From NCBI GenBank assembly GCA_022360105.1, contig JAKSDL010000357.1, forward strand, positions 1-14,084: a stretch of DNA of 14,084 nt. Direction: 5' to 3'. Source of the DNA: Pseudomonadota bacterium (GTDB taxonomy: Bacteria; SAR324; XYD2-FULL-50-16; JAHJRI01). The notes under the pieces were generated by a model. It saw nothing but the letters and a program-made list of their open reading frames with translations. It was not told the DNA's origin and searched no databases. Positions 1 through 8,612 of the stretch are shown here, one piece after another; position 1 is the first letter of the stretch, and each line of letters begins with the position of its first letter. Both the position numbers and the translations under genes were made by a program.

Positions 1-162
1 TTGCTGCTTGGATTTGAAATGACGAAACAAGGTCACCTCGTTCACTCCTGCAAATTGTGCAATAACCCTGGTAGTTGTTGCATGAAAACCGTTTTCCGAA
101 AATAACTCCATTGCCGCATTAAATATCTTTTGCCTGGTATCAGGCGTTGCAGTTGAATCCAT
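1..162 (-). CDS. TetR-family transcriptional regulator, N-terminal part (runs off left edge)
   Basis: The first 54 codons of a TetR/AcrR-type repressor are visible, starting at an ATG whose complement is at 160-162. The protein begins [17 protein letters not shown] and continues into a typical TetR DNA-binding domain: a helix ending in ELFSENGF (about 18-25), then a helix-turn-helix with [16 protein letters not shown] (about 34-49) and a following SKQQ. This matches the family pattern IA..AGVs..tlYrHF.sK. A good ribosome binding site (AAGGGG, about six bases upstream) supports the start. The ligand-binding domain lies outside the window, so the inducer cannot be guessed. It sits downstream of, and in the same direction as, the RND exporter, with 103 bases between them. 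TetR proteins often repress a neighbouring exporter, so local control is likely but inferred. Confidence 0.9.
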   Translation of the reverse strand, partial: MDSTATPDTRQKIFNAAMELFSENGFHATTTRVIAQFAGVNEVTLFRHFKSKQQ

Positions 163-188
163 AAGTTGCCCCTTATTGATTTTTTTGA

Positions 189-263
189 CTGAAGGAAAAA
201 GCACAATATGCAGATTTGGCTGGTCATGTGGGACCCATATTGTTGTTTTGCTTTTTCCTTCAG
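189..263. repeat. Long imperfect inverted repeat between exporter and tetR
   Basis: The arms CTGAAGGAAAAAGC (189-202) and GCTTTTTCCTTCAG (250-263) are perfect 14-base complements. An inner pair, ACAATATG (203-210) and CATATTGT (236-243), continues the stem after a six-base bulge (244-249). GGTC (222-225) and GACC (232-235) can close a terminal hairpin. The structure starts two bases past the exporter stop codon. Read on the minus strand it is followed by an A-run, not a T-run, so it is not a classical intrinsic terminator for the exporter. It could protect the exporter mRNA 3' end, be a processing site that lowers tetR expression, or be a small palindromic repeat element. I see no clear target-site duplication. 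Confidence 0.8.
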
Positions 264-265
264 CA

Positions 266-3200
266 TTAATTCCTATGGGATAGATTCCCATTTACTTTTA
301 ATAAAAAAGAGGGATTGGTTTTTAAAATTACGGCCGGCAAGAGTGTCAAAGCCCCCAAAGAACTTAAGAACATGGTTGCCGCCACCAGGGTTCCCAACAT
401 GATTTGAGAATCAAAGGTTGAGAAGAGAAAAACCAGAAATCCCGCTGCTACAGCCGTGGCATTAACGAGAATGGCACGACCGGATGTCATCACTGTGGCT
501 GAATATGCCTGCGCTAGGTTGTCTCCCTGTTTGAGTTGGATTTTCAAGCGCTCCAGAAAATGGATGGTATAATCGACTCCTGTACCAATAGCGACGGATG
601 CTACCAACATGGTGGACATAGTGATCTGTCCTCCCAGAATTGCCAGCAATCCAAAATTTAAAAGCACGGTGAAAAGTAAAGGCACAAGTGAATAAAGGCC
701 TCCTCCTAAAGATCTGAAGATAAAAAAAGTGACGATAAATACAAAGAGAAACGACAAACCGATGCTTTTTAGCTGGGAGGAACCAATCAGCGTCGCGATC
801 TGCATAGTCGTAAAAGATCCGCCTCCTGTACGAATAGATTCTATATATGGATCATCCGCAGGGAATAGGACGTTAACCTGTTTCATAGCGCGATTGACAT
901 ACTCCCCCAGAATAATGGAGGAGCTGTTACGAATCATAATCTTGACCTGAAATTCTTTTAAATCAGGCGTTATCATTGCTTCGAATTCGTCCCTGTCAGC
1001 ACTTAATGCCTGGTTCAGAACCACACCATTGATACCGCGATCAGTCAAAGTTACATCATCGAATCCGTCGTTTACCACATCAGGCAAACGATCAAATGCC
1101 GGGTTATCATCATGGTAAAAAACTTTGTAAAATTTGCGGACAAAGTCTACGGGAGTAATAATCAGACCGGAGGGTTTAAATATTACATCATCAATTACCA
1201 CCCTGGGCTCTTCCATCGAAACCATAAATTGGTGAAGCTCTTCCAGTTTGTGCAACACGGCGGGTTGTTTGATGTCTACTGACAACAGATCGTTCACCAG
1301 GTTAAAACGATTAATCAGTTGCGCGCCCTTTGTGCCGGATTTTAATAAGCGCAGTTGCAGGACGCCATTGGCTGTTTCCTGCCAACTATTTTCAGGCAAA
1401 CCAAGCCTCTCATGAATCTCTTTGATGCCATGGAGTTGATCTTCGGAAAGGTCGGCGTAAGCATTGTTGCCGGTTTCAAAGTCTGTTTCATCTGCCAGGC
1501 CATCAAGACCACCCAGATCGCTATCCTCCTCTGCCAGGGATTCAAGGCCTCCATCATCCAAACCTGATAAATCATCATCGGAATCCAGCTGATCCGGTAA
1601 ATTACTTTCCTGTTCGCTAACCATGGTCTGTTGCCGGCTAAGATCCATTTCCCTTAAAACCAGGTATTCTTCGTCCAGCACATTTTCAATCAATTTAAGT
1701 TGCGTCAGCAAGGATTCTGTTGAAGCCGGCAGATTCTCTACCGACTGCAGCAGCGACCGGTTCATTTTCTCAAGCATTGCTTTGGCGGGATCATTCCTGT
1801 TCAAAGGTAGTTCAGCGGCGATGTTGATGAAATCGGAAACCCTCTCCCGTAGTTGCCTCTGAATGTCTGTATTTTCCAGATTGACCCGATCCCTGAATGT
1901 AAAGATCAAATTAACATCGGTTGTTCCGGTCAATTCCTTATTTAGAAAGCGGTCACTTTGGGATATGACATTGTCTTCTTTGAAGTTGGAAAGCATGGAA
2001 CCCTCAAAATAGTTCTGCTTCATTAAAGACAAAGCTGCAATAACAGTGAAAACAAATAGCAGAAGGACGGTTTTAGGACGGGCAATTACCAGCCGACTCC
2101 AGGACAGCATCAGGTCGGCAATGAATCCTCCATTTTTCCCCGGACCATTATTTAGCCGCTTTGTGCTGGGTACCTTCCATAATACCAGTAAGGCCGGAGT
2201 CAAAGTTAGAGATAGAGCAAGTGCGATGATGACTCCCACAGCGGAAAATTGCCCGAAGTGTTGAATGGCTGTCAGGGATGTTGTTGCCAGGGAGCTAAAG
2301 CCTGCAACCGTTGTTACGGCAGCCATGAAAATAGCCCCTCCCACATGTTTTATTGAGTTTTGAACAATTTCAAATTTATCTTTGAAGAAACGGGCGTCCT
2401 CATAATACCGATTGAGCAAATGGATGCCATATGCCGTACCAACAGCGAGAATGATAATCGGCAACCCGGATGTGGAAACTGTAAACGGCACTTTTAAAAA
2501 TGCCATAATACCAAGCGTCCAGATTACTGCGAGCAATACAGTGATTAAAGGAATGAATACCCCCATGACACTTCTAAAGGAGAGAATAAGGATGATGATC
2601 ACAACGCCAATCGCAATGGGGATCAACCTCTTCATGTCTTCAGTCATCATTTGAGAAAAAACGCCGATCACCACAGGGGTTCCTGCTACATAGCTATTCA
2701 CTCCGGCAGGCAAGTGTTTTTCTAAAATGCCGTTTGCAAGTGTGTAGATTTCTGCCATGTCAACGACACTTTTGACATTGTGAAGCTGAAATTCGAGATT
2801 TTCACGGCTGTAGGGATCGATCTCTTCAAGCATAAATTCATAAATTCCATCGGTGAAACTACGCCAGGTCCCAATTTTTGGATGTAAAAAGAAATCGTTG
2901 CGTTCCGTATGCTGCATGATGGCTTGAAACGACTCTACAGTGAGTTCTTTTTCTAAAAGAGTCTTGAGCTGCGGCTCATCAGAAAAGACCGGCTTGAGTG
3001 TGTCCCATAAATAGTCTGAAAGTTCTTTTTTGACGTTTTCAGAATGCTTGCCGATATATCCATTATCGATCTCAAATCCCCCGATACGCTTGCCGTAAAT
3101 AGTGTAAGGGAATGTGCTGTCTTTTCCCTGAAATCTCAATTTAAGCGCATTTTCATTAATAGCAGTGGAAAGTTCGAGGACTGCAAAACGTCTTTTGTAA

Positions 3201-3847
3201 TCTCCCTTGCGCAGGACCGAAACGCGGATGGTGGCGGATTTAAGATCTTCGGAAAGTATACTGCCTCGAAAGGTGCGATCTTCCATTACACGCTTTTTAA
3301 GTCCGGGAAGGACACGCAATAGATCTTCGTCATTGCCCGGCAGCCTTTCTTCCTCACCGGGTTGAGAAACAATGTTGAAATCATTTTTGAGTTTTTCAAC
3401 AACACTGCCTGAAACAACCGAGCCGGTGGATTTATCCAGCACGGCATCTTCCAGGTTGGCAATGGAGCTGATGCTGTCAGGGTCAACACCGACAGGTTGG
3501 TGTAAAGTCACTGTTTTGCCTTCCAACATGCTGTCAAAGGTTTTTGAGGCTTTCAGATTCTTTAATTCCAGGACAATGTTTTCCATAGCCCGCATGACGG
3601 CAGGGCTGAGTATAGTGCCATCCTTGCTTTCGATACCGATTAACATGGTATCCTGGGTATTAAAATTCTTTTTGGAGTAATCATCAGATTTTACAGCAGG
3701 CATGTCGGTGGGAAGAAATTTTATCATGTCCGCTTCAAAATAGGCCTTTTCGCGGATTTGCTGAGCCATTAATACGGTGATGGCAGCCACAACAAGAAAG
3801 ACCAACCAGGGAAATTTAGTGCAAAATCGACTTGTTTTTTCCAGCAT
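266..3847 (-). CDS. RND superfamily exporter (COG1033/MMPL-like), 1193 aa
   Basis: This is a large inner-membrane transporter of the RND superfamily, in the group of predicted exporters related to MMPL and HpnN proteins. It has the usual internal duplication. TM1 is at about 13-29, followed by a large periplasmic loop to about 400 and a five-helix bundle at about 402-560. A second-half TM1 lies at about 588-606, followed by another large loop to about 1015 and a second bundle at about 1019-1185. The second bundle carries [12 protein letters not shown] with the expected Asp-Tyr pair (D1092). The first bundle has GTAYGIHLL, with Ala472 where the Asp would be. Residues 742-796 are a very acidic, low-complexity insert rich in D, E, G and L. 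A GGAG ribosome binding site about seven bases upstream supports the start. The substrate is unknown; lipids or hydrophobic compounds are usual for relatives. It is divergent from the T6SS genes and precedes the TetR gene. Confidence 0.93.
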   Translation of the reverse strand: MLEKTSRFCTKFPWLVFLVVAAITVLMAQQIREKAYFEADMIKFLPTDMPAVKSDDYSKKNFNTQDTMLIGIESKDGTILSPAVMRAMENIVLELKNLKASKTFDSMLEGKTVTLHQPVGVDPDSISSIANLEDAVLDKSTGSVVSGSVVEKLKNDFNIVSQPGEEERLPGNDEDLLRVLPGLKKRVMEDRTFRGSILSEDLKSATIRVSVLRKGDYKRRFAVLELSTAINENALKLRFQGKDSTFPYTIYGKRIGGFEIDNGYIGKHSENVKKELSDYLWDTLKPVFSDEPQLKTLLEKELTVESFQAIMQHTERNDFFLHPKIGTWRSFTDGIYEFMLEEIDPYSRENLEFQLHNVKSVVDMAEIYTLANGILEKHLPAGVNSYVAGTPVVIGVFSQMMTEDMKRLIPIAIGVVIIILILSFRSVMGVFIPLITVLLAVIWTLGIMAFLKVPFTVSTSGLPIIILAVGTAYGIHLLNRYYEDARFFKDKFEIVQNSIKHVGGAIFMAAVTTVAGFSSLATTSLTAIQHFGQFSAVGVIIALALSLTLTPALLVLWKVPSTKRLNNGPGKNGGFIADLMLSWSRLVIARPKTVLLLFVFTVIAALSLMKQNYFEGSMLSNFKEDNVISQSDRFLNKELTGTTDVNLIFTFRDRVNLENTDIQRQLRERVSDFINIAAELPLNRNDPAKAMLEKMNRSLLQSVENLPASTESLLTQLKLIENVLDEEYLVLREMDLSRQQTMVSEQESNLPDQLDSDDDLSGLDDGGLESLAEEDSDLGGLDGLADETDFETGNNAYADLSEDQLHGIKEIHERLGLPENSWQETANGVLQLRLLKSGTKGAQLINRFNLVNDLLSVDIKQPAVLHKLEELHQFMVSMEEPRVVIDDVIFKPSGLIITPVDFVRKFYKVFYHDDNPAFDRLPDVVNDGFDDVTLTDRGINGVVLNQALSADRDEFEAMITPDLKEFQVKIMIRNSSSIILGEYVNRAMKQVNVLFPADDPYIESIRTGGGSFTTMQIATLIGSSQLKSIGLSFLFVFIVTFFIFRSLGGGLYSLVPLLFTVLLNFGLLAILGGQITMSTMLVASVAIGTGVDYTIHFLERLKIQLKQGDNLAQAYSATVMTSGRAILVNATAVAAGFLVFLFSTFDSQIMLGTLVAATMFLSSLGALTLLPAVILKTNPSFLLKVNGNLSHRN

Positions 3848-3952
3848 GCCGGAACTCCAAAAACGGACTTATGAGTGACAGTTTTTCCAGGCAACCTAGC
3901 GTACATGCCGACGATTGCCACTTGTAAATATTAAAACAATATCTGTAAGCAT

Positions 3953-4007
3953 TTACTTGCATGAGTAATAAGTAGCGGATCAAAATCGAAAATGCAAGTA
4001 CATACTT
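3953..4007. promoter_or_regulatory. Candidate operator region upstream of the RND exporter
   Basis: Two short palindromes lie 106-160 bases upstream of the exporter start. TTACT-tgcatg-AGTAA (3953-3968) is a 16-base inverted repeat with a six-base centre. AAGTA-ca-TACTT (3996-4007) is a 12-base inverted repeat. The nine-mers TACTTGCAT (3954-3962) and ATGCAAGTA (3992-4000) are also exact inverse copies of each other, linking the two sites. Repeated AGTA/TACT and CTTGCAT half-sites of this size suit a dimeric TetR-family repressor. The regulator two genes' distance away on the same strand is the natural candidate. I could not identify a convincing -35/-10 pair for the exporter here, so the operator role is an inference from symmetry and position. 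Confidence 0.45.
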
Positions 4008-4075
4008 ACTACATTTACATTTTCTTAACGAAAACGGGTCCGATTTAGATTTTAAATTTTATATTTGAGTCTACT

Positions 4076-4100
4076 CCTCCTTCGGATCGGCCGGGGGAGG
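4076..4100 (+). other. Stable RNA hairpin in the divergent intergenic region
   Basis: CCTCCTTCGG (4076-4085) can pair with CCGGGGGAGG (4091-4100) around a five-base loop. This gives ten pairs, two of them G-U wobbles. The wobbles exist only in plus-strand RNA; in minus-strand RNA they become A-C mismatches. GGAG (4096-4099) could instead pair with CTCC (4107-4110), giving two exclusive folds. A T-run follows at 4115-4120, too far from the first stem for a standard terminator. It may act in a leader RNA upstream of the small ORF, but no function is shown. Confidence 0.45.
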
Positions 4101-4170
4101 TAATTTCTCCATCCGTTTTTTCAAACATTAGCTTTGTGTGCGGTGAGGGTAACAATAGTAGGAGTCCTGA

Positions 4171-4296
4171 ATGTTCGAACCTGAAAAATTCAATATTCGG
4201 TTTTCAATTCCAATAAGCCACTTACTTTCCACGAACAAAGGACCGGTCCAGACCGCAAGAACGATGCACTCTAAGATTTCTCCGCATCCAATCTAG
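4171..4296 (+). CDS. Possible small protein, 41 aa, unknown
   Basis: An ATG at 4171 is preceded by AGGAG with six bases of spacing, one of the better ribosome binding sites in the window. It opens a 41-codon frame starting MFEPEKFNIRFSIPISHLL and ending at TAG 4294-4296. The product has no signal peptide or membrane segment that I can see. It reads as short mixed sequence with a basic, polar C-terminal half. I recognise no family. It lies 214 bases before the first vgrG and on the same strand, so it could be a small gene, a leader peptide, or the decayed start of a longer gene. The ribosome binding site is the main support. Confidence 0.3.
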   Translation: MFEPEKFNIRFSIPISHLLSTNKGPVQTARTMHSKISPHPI

Positions 4297-4400
4297 TCGC
4301 ACAGTGTAATCGATTCTGGAAAAAGCGAAAAAACTCCCTTCAAAAAAAGACCAATCCTGTTTTATCGTCCTTCAACAATTTCCATTAATTTTGATTTGTT

Positions 4401-4429
4401 TTGACTCGTGATTTAGGTTTTGCTAGTGT
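4401..4429 (+). promoter_or_regulatory. Sigma-70-like promoter candidate for the vgrG block
   Basis: TTGACT (4401-4406) matches the -35 consensus at five of six bases. After a 17-base spacer, TAGTGT (4424-4429) matches the -10 consensus at four of six. Transcription would start near 4436, about 75 bases before the first vgrG ATG. Spacing and direction fit, but the -10 box is imperfect and primary sigma factors in other phyla differ, so this is a candidate only. Confidence 0.4.
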
Positions 4430-4481
4430 TCGCCAAACTTTACCATCCCCAAAATCGTTCATGAATCGGAAGTGAAAAATC

Positions 4482-4508
4482 ATGATAAATTTTAATTGCT
4501 TGACTTAA
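4482..4508 (+). other. Nine-codon mini-ORF (including stop) abutting the first vgrG
   Basis: The best Shine-Dalgarno-like sequence before vgrG (GGAAGTG, 4468-4474) is correctly spaced for the ATG at 4482, not for the vgrG start. That ATG opens MINFNCLT and stops at TAA 4506-4508, two bases before the vgrG ATG at 4511. The arrangement looks like a translational coupling leader, in which ribosomes finishing the short peptide restart on vgrG. This is an inference from spacing only. Confidence 0.3.
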
Positions 4509-4510
4509 CT

Positions 4511-6553
4511 ATGATACCCAGCCAATCCAATTCATTCCTTGATGTCCGGACATTACTCGACGAGTACACAAAAAGAGATCGGAAATTTGAGGTTATGGAA
4601 ATCGAAGGCAGTGAAGGTGTTTGTCGGGATTTTCATTACAGCCTTTTGTTGGTTTCTTATGAACGTTTAACTGAAGGAGACTTCACAGAGCTACTGGGGA
4701 GTTCTTTGACGGTCAGTATTCTCTTTCTTTTAAAAAAGGGAACAACTGAGAAAAGACTAATCAATGGTGTGGTTTACAACATCAAAGAAATTGGATTGAG
4801 CAAATACCCCTTCAATCCGGAAGTATGGAAGTATGAAATTTCAATCTCGTCCTGGTTCTGGCAATTGAGACAAGTAAAAGACTGTCGGATCTTCCAGAAA
4901 AACACGAATACAATGCTTACGATTGTCAAAAACTTACTGACCGAACTTGAGCTCACCGACTTTAAGGATGAAACAACAAGATCGTTTCCCAAAATAGACT
5001 ATTGCGTCATGTATAATGAATCCATTCACAATTTCATTCTGCGTCGCATGAATGATGTCGGCATAATGTGGAGGTTTGAATTCGAAGAAAATAAGCATAC
5101 CTTGGTCCTATTCGATGAAGACAGCAAGCTGCCGGAACGGTCGATAGAAACTTTTGGACGGTTGGAGCGATTTGAAAAATTCAGCAAGGAAAGTAATCAT
5201 CATGTATTGAAAGGATTTGGAACAGCTACCTTCGATTATGAAAACAGTCCGGTCAAAACAATAAAAGCTCCCAATAACTTATCAAAAGGCAGCTTGTATC
5301 GATATCAATATCCTGGAGCATTTAAAACTAGAAGCGATGAGGAGGAAAGAGTTCTTCGATTCAAACACGACCATAAAGAAAACGAAAAGAGATATATTGG
5401 TAAGTCGACGATACGCAATCTTCAATCCGGCATAAGGTCAGTTTTCAAAGCTCCGACTCTACCAGATCTGCACGATAAGAAATTTTTGATCACCGAGCTT
5501 CATTTAAAAGCCAATCGAGAGGATTACTCCAACAGTTTTATCGCTTCCGAAGGGGCTACTATCCCCACAAAATACGATTCTAAGGATTTTTATCAACCAG
5601 AAATCAAGGGGAGCCAAACTGCCTTTGTGGTTGGTGGGGATAATCCGGCAAAAACTCAAACGGATAAAACCTCCAGGGTTAAGGTGAGATTTCACTGGGA
5701 TCATCATTCACCATCCAATGATGAGCACACATCAGCCTTTATCAGAAACTCAACCACCAGCAGCGGGCCCAGGAGGGGATACCTATTTGTTCCCAAAATA
5801 GGTGATGAACTGGTGGTCAGCTATATCGATTCGAACCCAGATAAACCCATTATCACAGGACGTGTCTATTCATCAAACTTTAAACTTCCAGTGAAAACAG
5901 ACAAAGATCCATGGAAAAGTGCTATTCGAGCGGATGGAGGTAAAGGAGCAAATCATATCGTTTTTGACGATAAAAAAGATCAGGAGAATCTGGAATGGGT
6001 AGCCAAAAAAGATATGAACGTGACTGTTGGCAACGATTTGGAAATCAACGTTGAAGAGGATTTAATCCTGACTGCGGATTCCATGGAGATGATTGCAGAA
6101 GGGAATATTATTGATGGAAATATTATCGCCACAATCGGAGGACATACCACTACGATTGCGGGGAAGAGCATTTCAAACACAACTGGCTTGCTGATTACCG
6201 GATTTTCCGGAGGACTGCAAAACAACCTTGCAGGTGGAGCCTATGCCAATGCAGCTATTGGAATGGTCAGCAATACATCGGGCGGCGATATGTCGTTTGA
6301 GGGTGCATCCATCTTTAACTCAACAATCGGTGATGTTGAGAATGAAGGAAAAGGTGGAGTTCAATCCAAGTCCCTGCTGGTAGCGAATACCGCGTCTGAC
6401 AGGGTTGAGAACAGTTCCGGAGGTGATATTGAACAAAAAGCGACGCTCGCTATTTTCACTAAATCCGAAAACGTGAACAACAAATTCTCAGATGGCGTCA
6501 AAACGCAATCACTCATGATCAAAAACAAAGGAAACACGGTTATTAATGAGTAA
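4511..6553 (+). CDS. vgrG: T6SS spike protein VgrG (first copy), 680 aa
   Basis: VgrG trimers form the spike of the T6SS needle and resemble phage T4 gp27-gp5. Residues 1 to about 360 are the gp27-like part. An OB-fold gp5-like region follows with VKVRFHWD (about 391), VPKIGDELVV and PIITGRVY (about 446). A spike begins at AKKDMNVTVGND (about 498) and runs to the C terminus as eight-residue repeats, for example NTTGLLIT, NLAGGAYA, NTSGGDMS. No effector domain follows. The ATG at 4511 is preferred because it aligns best with the second VgrG around RKFEV; an in-frame TTG at 4496 would add five residues. In the OB fold, the usual VSQPWAG..WG segment is replaced by NSTTSSGPRRG, so this copy is the more diverged. 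It is 43 bases upstream of its paralogue and probably in the same operon. Confidence 0.93.
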   Translation: MIPSQSNSFLDVRTLLDEYTKRDRKFEVMEIEGSEGVCRDFHYSLLLVSYERLTEGDFTELLGSSLTVSILFLLKKGTTEKRLINGVVYNIKEIGLSKYPFNPEVWKYEISISSWFWQLRQVKDCRIFQKNTNTMLTIVKNLLTELELTDFKDETTRSFPKIDYCVMYNESIHNFILRRMNDVGIMWRFEFEENKHTLVLFDEDSKLPERSIETFGRLERFEKFSKESNHHVLKGFGTATFDYENSPVKTIKAPNNLSKGSLYRYQYPGAFKTRSDEEERVLRFKHDHKENEKRYIGKSTIRNLQSGIRSVFKAPTLPDLHDKKFLITELHLKANREDYSNSFIASEGATIPTKYDSKDFYQPEIKGSQTAFVVGGDNPAKTQTDKTSRVKVRFHWDHHSPSNDEHTSAFIRNSTTSSGPRRGYLFVPKIGDELVVSYIDSNPDKPIITGRVYSSNFKLPVKTDKDPWKSAIRADGGKGANHIVFDDKKDQENLEWVAKKDMNVTVGNDLEINVEEDLILTADSMEMIAEGNIIDGNIIATIGGHTTTIAGKSISNTTGLLITGFSGGLQNNLAGGAYANAAIGMVSNTSGGDMSFEGASIFNSTIGDVENEGKGGVQSKSLLVANTASDRVENSSGGDIEQKATLAIFTKSENVNNKFSDGVKTQSLMIKNKGNTVINE

Positions 6554-6596
6554 TAGCAATTCAAGCTGAATCAATCATTTTGCATACAGGACTTAT

Positions 6597-8612
6597 ATGA
6601 AATCACCATATCTCACCATAAACACGCCATTGGACCCTGATGTCCCAAGAGAAAGAAAATTCTATGTTCAAAATCTGATTGGCGAGGAAGGATTGTGCAG
6701 TGAATTTGAGTATAGGCTTTCGATCAGTAGTCTTGAGCGTTTGAAAGAAAATGAAATAGAACGCCTGATAGGACAAACTGTCACGGTAAGTATTGGCCAT
6801 CGAAACCAAAAAGATCGTGTTGAATATCGGTATATCAATGGATTGGTTTATCAGTTGGTGGAATTGGGGATGAGCCGGTCACCTCTACAGCCGGATATCT
6901 GGCAATACGAGCTTGTTGTCGGCTCCTGGATTAAACAGCTCCAACAAACCATGGATTGCAGGATTTTTCAAAAGAACAACAACACAAACCTTTCCATTGT
7001 TCAGGATTTGTTACGTGAGCTGGGTTTCAGGGACATTGAAGTCAATGTTAAAAGCAAGCTTCCAAACAGAGACTACGTAGTGCAGTATAACGAATCGGTA
7101 TTCGCTTTCATTTTTCGACTATTGCAGGAGGATGGATTGATTTGGAGGTATGCTCACACTGAAGATAAGCACAGCTTGCAAATCCATGATGACTCAATGA
7201 ACTTGCCTAAGTTACAGACCGAGTGCTGGGGGCCAGAAGAACGAGTTAACAGTTTCTGCAAAGAAGGGAGTCATATTATCGTCAAACAAAATCTGGTTGC
7301 ATCCTATGATTGGGCAAACCCGCCAGTTAAAAACATCTCCGATAATACATCTCTGGATAAAGCCAATCGGGTGAACTACATGTATCCGGGGAAATTCATT
7401 AAACGGGAAGAAGGGGAAGGAAAAGCGCAACGGATGAGTCAGGCTATGAAGTCTCAATCTCTGGTTTATAGCGGTGACTCTTCCATTCGGAATCTTTCTG
7501 CCGGGTCATCTTTCGAGTTAAGTGCGCCTGTCTTGAAGGACATCCACGGAAAGTCCTTTCTAATAAAGTCATTGAAAATCGAAGCTACGGATACCGGGTA
7601 CAAAAATAAGTTTGTTGTTATTCCAACCAATCAACACTATTTCCAGCCTAAAGAAGAGTTGATACGAAAACCGAAGATTTCCGGAAGCCAAACAGCATTT
7701 GTTGTTGGGGAAGGGGGGCCGGGAAAAATTTATACGGATAAATTTGGTCGTGTAAAAGTGAGATTTCACTGGGATCATCTTTCAGACAAAGATGACAGCC
7801 ATACCTCTGCTTTTATCAGAGTGGCTGTTCCAGCGGCTGGCGCCAACCGTGGATTTGTTTTTACTCCCCGGATCGGCGAAGAAGTTGTTGTGAATTTTGA
7901 AGATGGCGACCCTGAGTTGCCTATTATTGTTGGTAGTGTTTATTCGCCAAACAATTCTCCCTCGATCAATCCAGGTTCCAAACCCTTCACAAGCATTATT
8001 AAATCAGATGGGGCATCCGATTCCAACCAGATTACCTTTGACGATAAACCGGGGTCTGAAAATCTGAATCTGAATGCAAAAAAAGACATGAAGATCGATG
8101 TAGGCGGGGATCTGACCATAGATGTGGTAGATGATGTAAAAATAACCGCCAAGTCTGTCACCATCAAAGTGGCGAAAGACGTTACAATCGATGCCGGAGG
8201 AAATATCATCAATATGTCCATGGCTACCATAAATAATTTAGCCGGTGCCGCCATTACGAATACAGCAATCGGCGGTATTATCAATATGGCAGGTGGTATT
8301 GTGAAAAACACGGCAGGCGGAATGATTTCCAATACGGCGATCCTGTCGGTTGCTAATACTTCAGCCCTGGGAATCCAGCAGAAGGCAAAAGGGATTATTG
8401 CCAACACTGCTGTTGGTGCGGTTCTGAATACAGGGTCTGAAGTTGTTAATGACGGGACTCTGGCAGTGGCGAATACCTCGAATTTGGCAATTCTTAATTC
8501 CGCCTCCGGAGATATTAAAAATAGTGCTTTACTGAAAAAAGACAAGATTACGGCTGTTAGCCAAACAGAAGCAGATTCATACAACGTGAAAGGAATGACG
8601 AAGATAAATTAA
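6597..8612 (+). CDS. vgrG: T6SS spike protein VgrG (second copy), 671 aa
   Basis: This is a second full-length VgrG, recognisably paralogous to its upstream neighbour over its whole length, including RKFYV near residue 20, DCRIFQKN and SQTAFVVG. The gp27-like part covers 1 to about 360. The OB fold has VKVRFHWD (about 385), IRVAVPAAG, TPRIGEEVVVNFEDGDP and PIIVGSVY (about 442), closer to the family consensus than the first copy. The spike starts at AKKDM (about 494). Residues 539-649 form a regular run of octads of the form N[TMS][AS]xxx[IV]x, with one seven-residue unit near DGTLAVA. These fit the triple-stranded beta-helix of gp5. There is no C-terminal effector domain; the protein ends in VKGMTKIN. 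An AGGA ribosome binding site five bases upstream supports the start. Confidence 0.95.
   Translation: MKSPYLTINTPLDPDVPRERKFYVQNLIGEEGLCSEFEYRLSISSLERLKENEIERLIGQTVTVSIGHRNQKDRVEYRYINGLVYQLVELGMSRSPLQPDIWQYELVVGSWIKQLQQTMDCRIFQKNNNTNLSIVQDLLRELGFRDIEVNVKSKLPNRDYVVQYNESVFAFIFRLLQEDGLIWRYAHTEDKHSLQIHDDSMNLPKLQTECWGPEERVNSFCKEGSHIIVKQNLVASYDWANPPVKNISDNTSLDKANRVNYMYPGKFIKREEGEGKAQRMSQAMKSQSLVYSGDSSIRNLSAGSSFELSAPVLKDIHGKSFLIKSLKIEATDTGYKNKFVVIPTNQHYFQPKEELIRKPKISGSQTAFVVGEGGPGKIYTDKFGRVKVRFHWDHLSDKDDSHTSAFIRVAVPAAGANRGFVFTPRIGEEVVVNFEDGDPELPIIVGSVYSPNNSPSINPGSKPFTSIIKSDGASDSNQITFDDKPGSENLNLNAKKDMKIDVGGDLTIDVVDDVKITAKSVTIKVAKDVTIDAGGNIINMSMATINNLAGAAITNTAIGGIINMAGGIVKNTAGGMISNTAILSVANTSALGIQQKAKGIIANTAVGAVLNTGSEVVNDGTLAVANTSNLAILNSASGDIKNSALLKKDKITAVSQTEADSYNVKGMTKIN

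Larger units (their letters stand above)
3848..4510. other. Divergent intergenic region, about 660 bases
   Basis: This AT-rich gap separates the leftward exporter from the rightward vgrG genes. From left to right it holds the operator-like palindromes (3953-4007), a strong hairpin (4076-4100), a possible 41-codon ORF with a good ribosome binding site (4171-4296), a sigma-70-like promoter facing right (4401-4429), and a nine-codon mini-ORF (4482-4508). I see no tRNA, insertion sequence or known riboswitch. Confidence 0.7.

Noticed and set aside
189..263. Intrinsic terminator for the exporter
   Set aside because: The stem is followed by A residues, not U residues, in the minus-strand transcript.
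42..266. 74-codon minus-strand frame overlapping the regulator
   Set aside because: It is in a different frame from the clear TetR N terminus at 1-162, which has a recognisable helix-turn-helix and a ribosome binding site.
7940..8584. 214-codon minus-strand frame opposite the second vgrG
   Set aside because: It mirrors the octad-repeat coding region, where regular codon use removes antisense stops; its residues look like translated repeat shadow.
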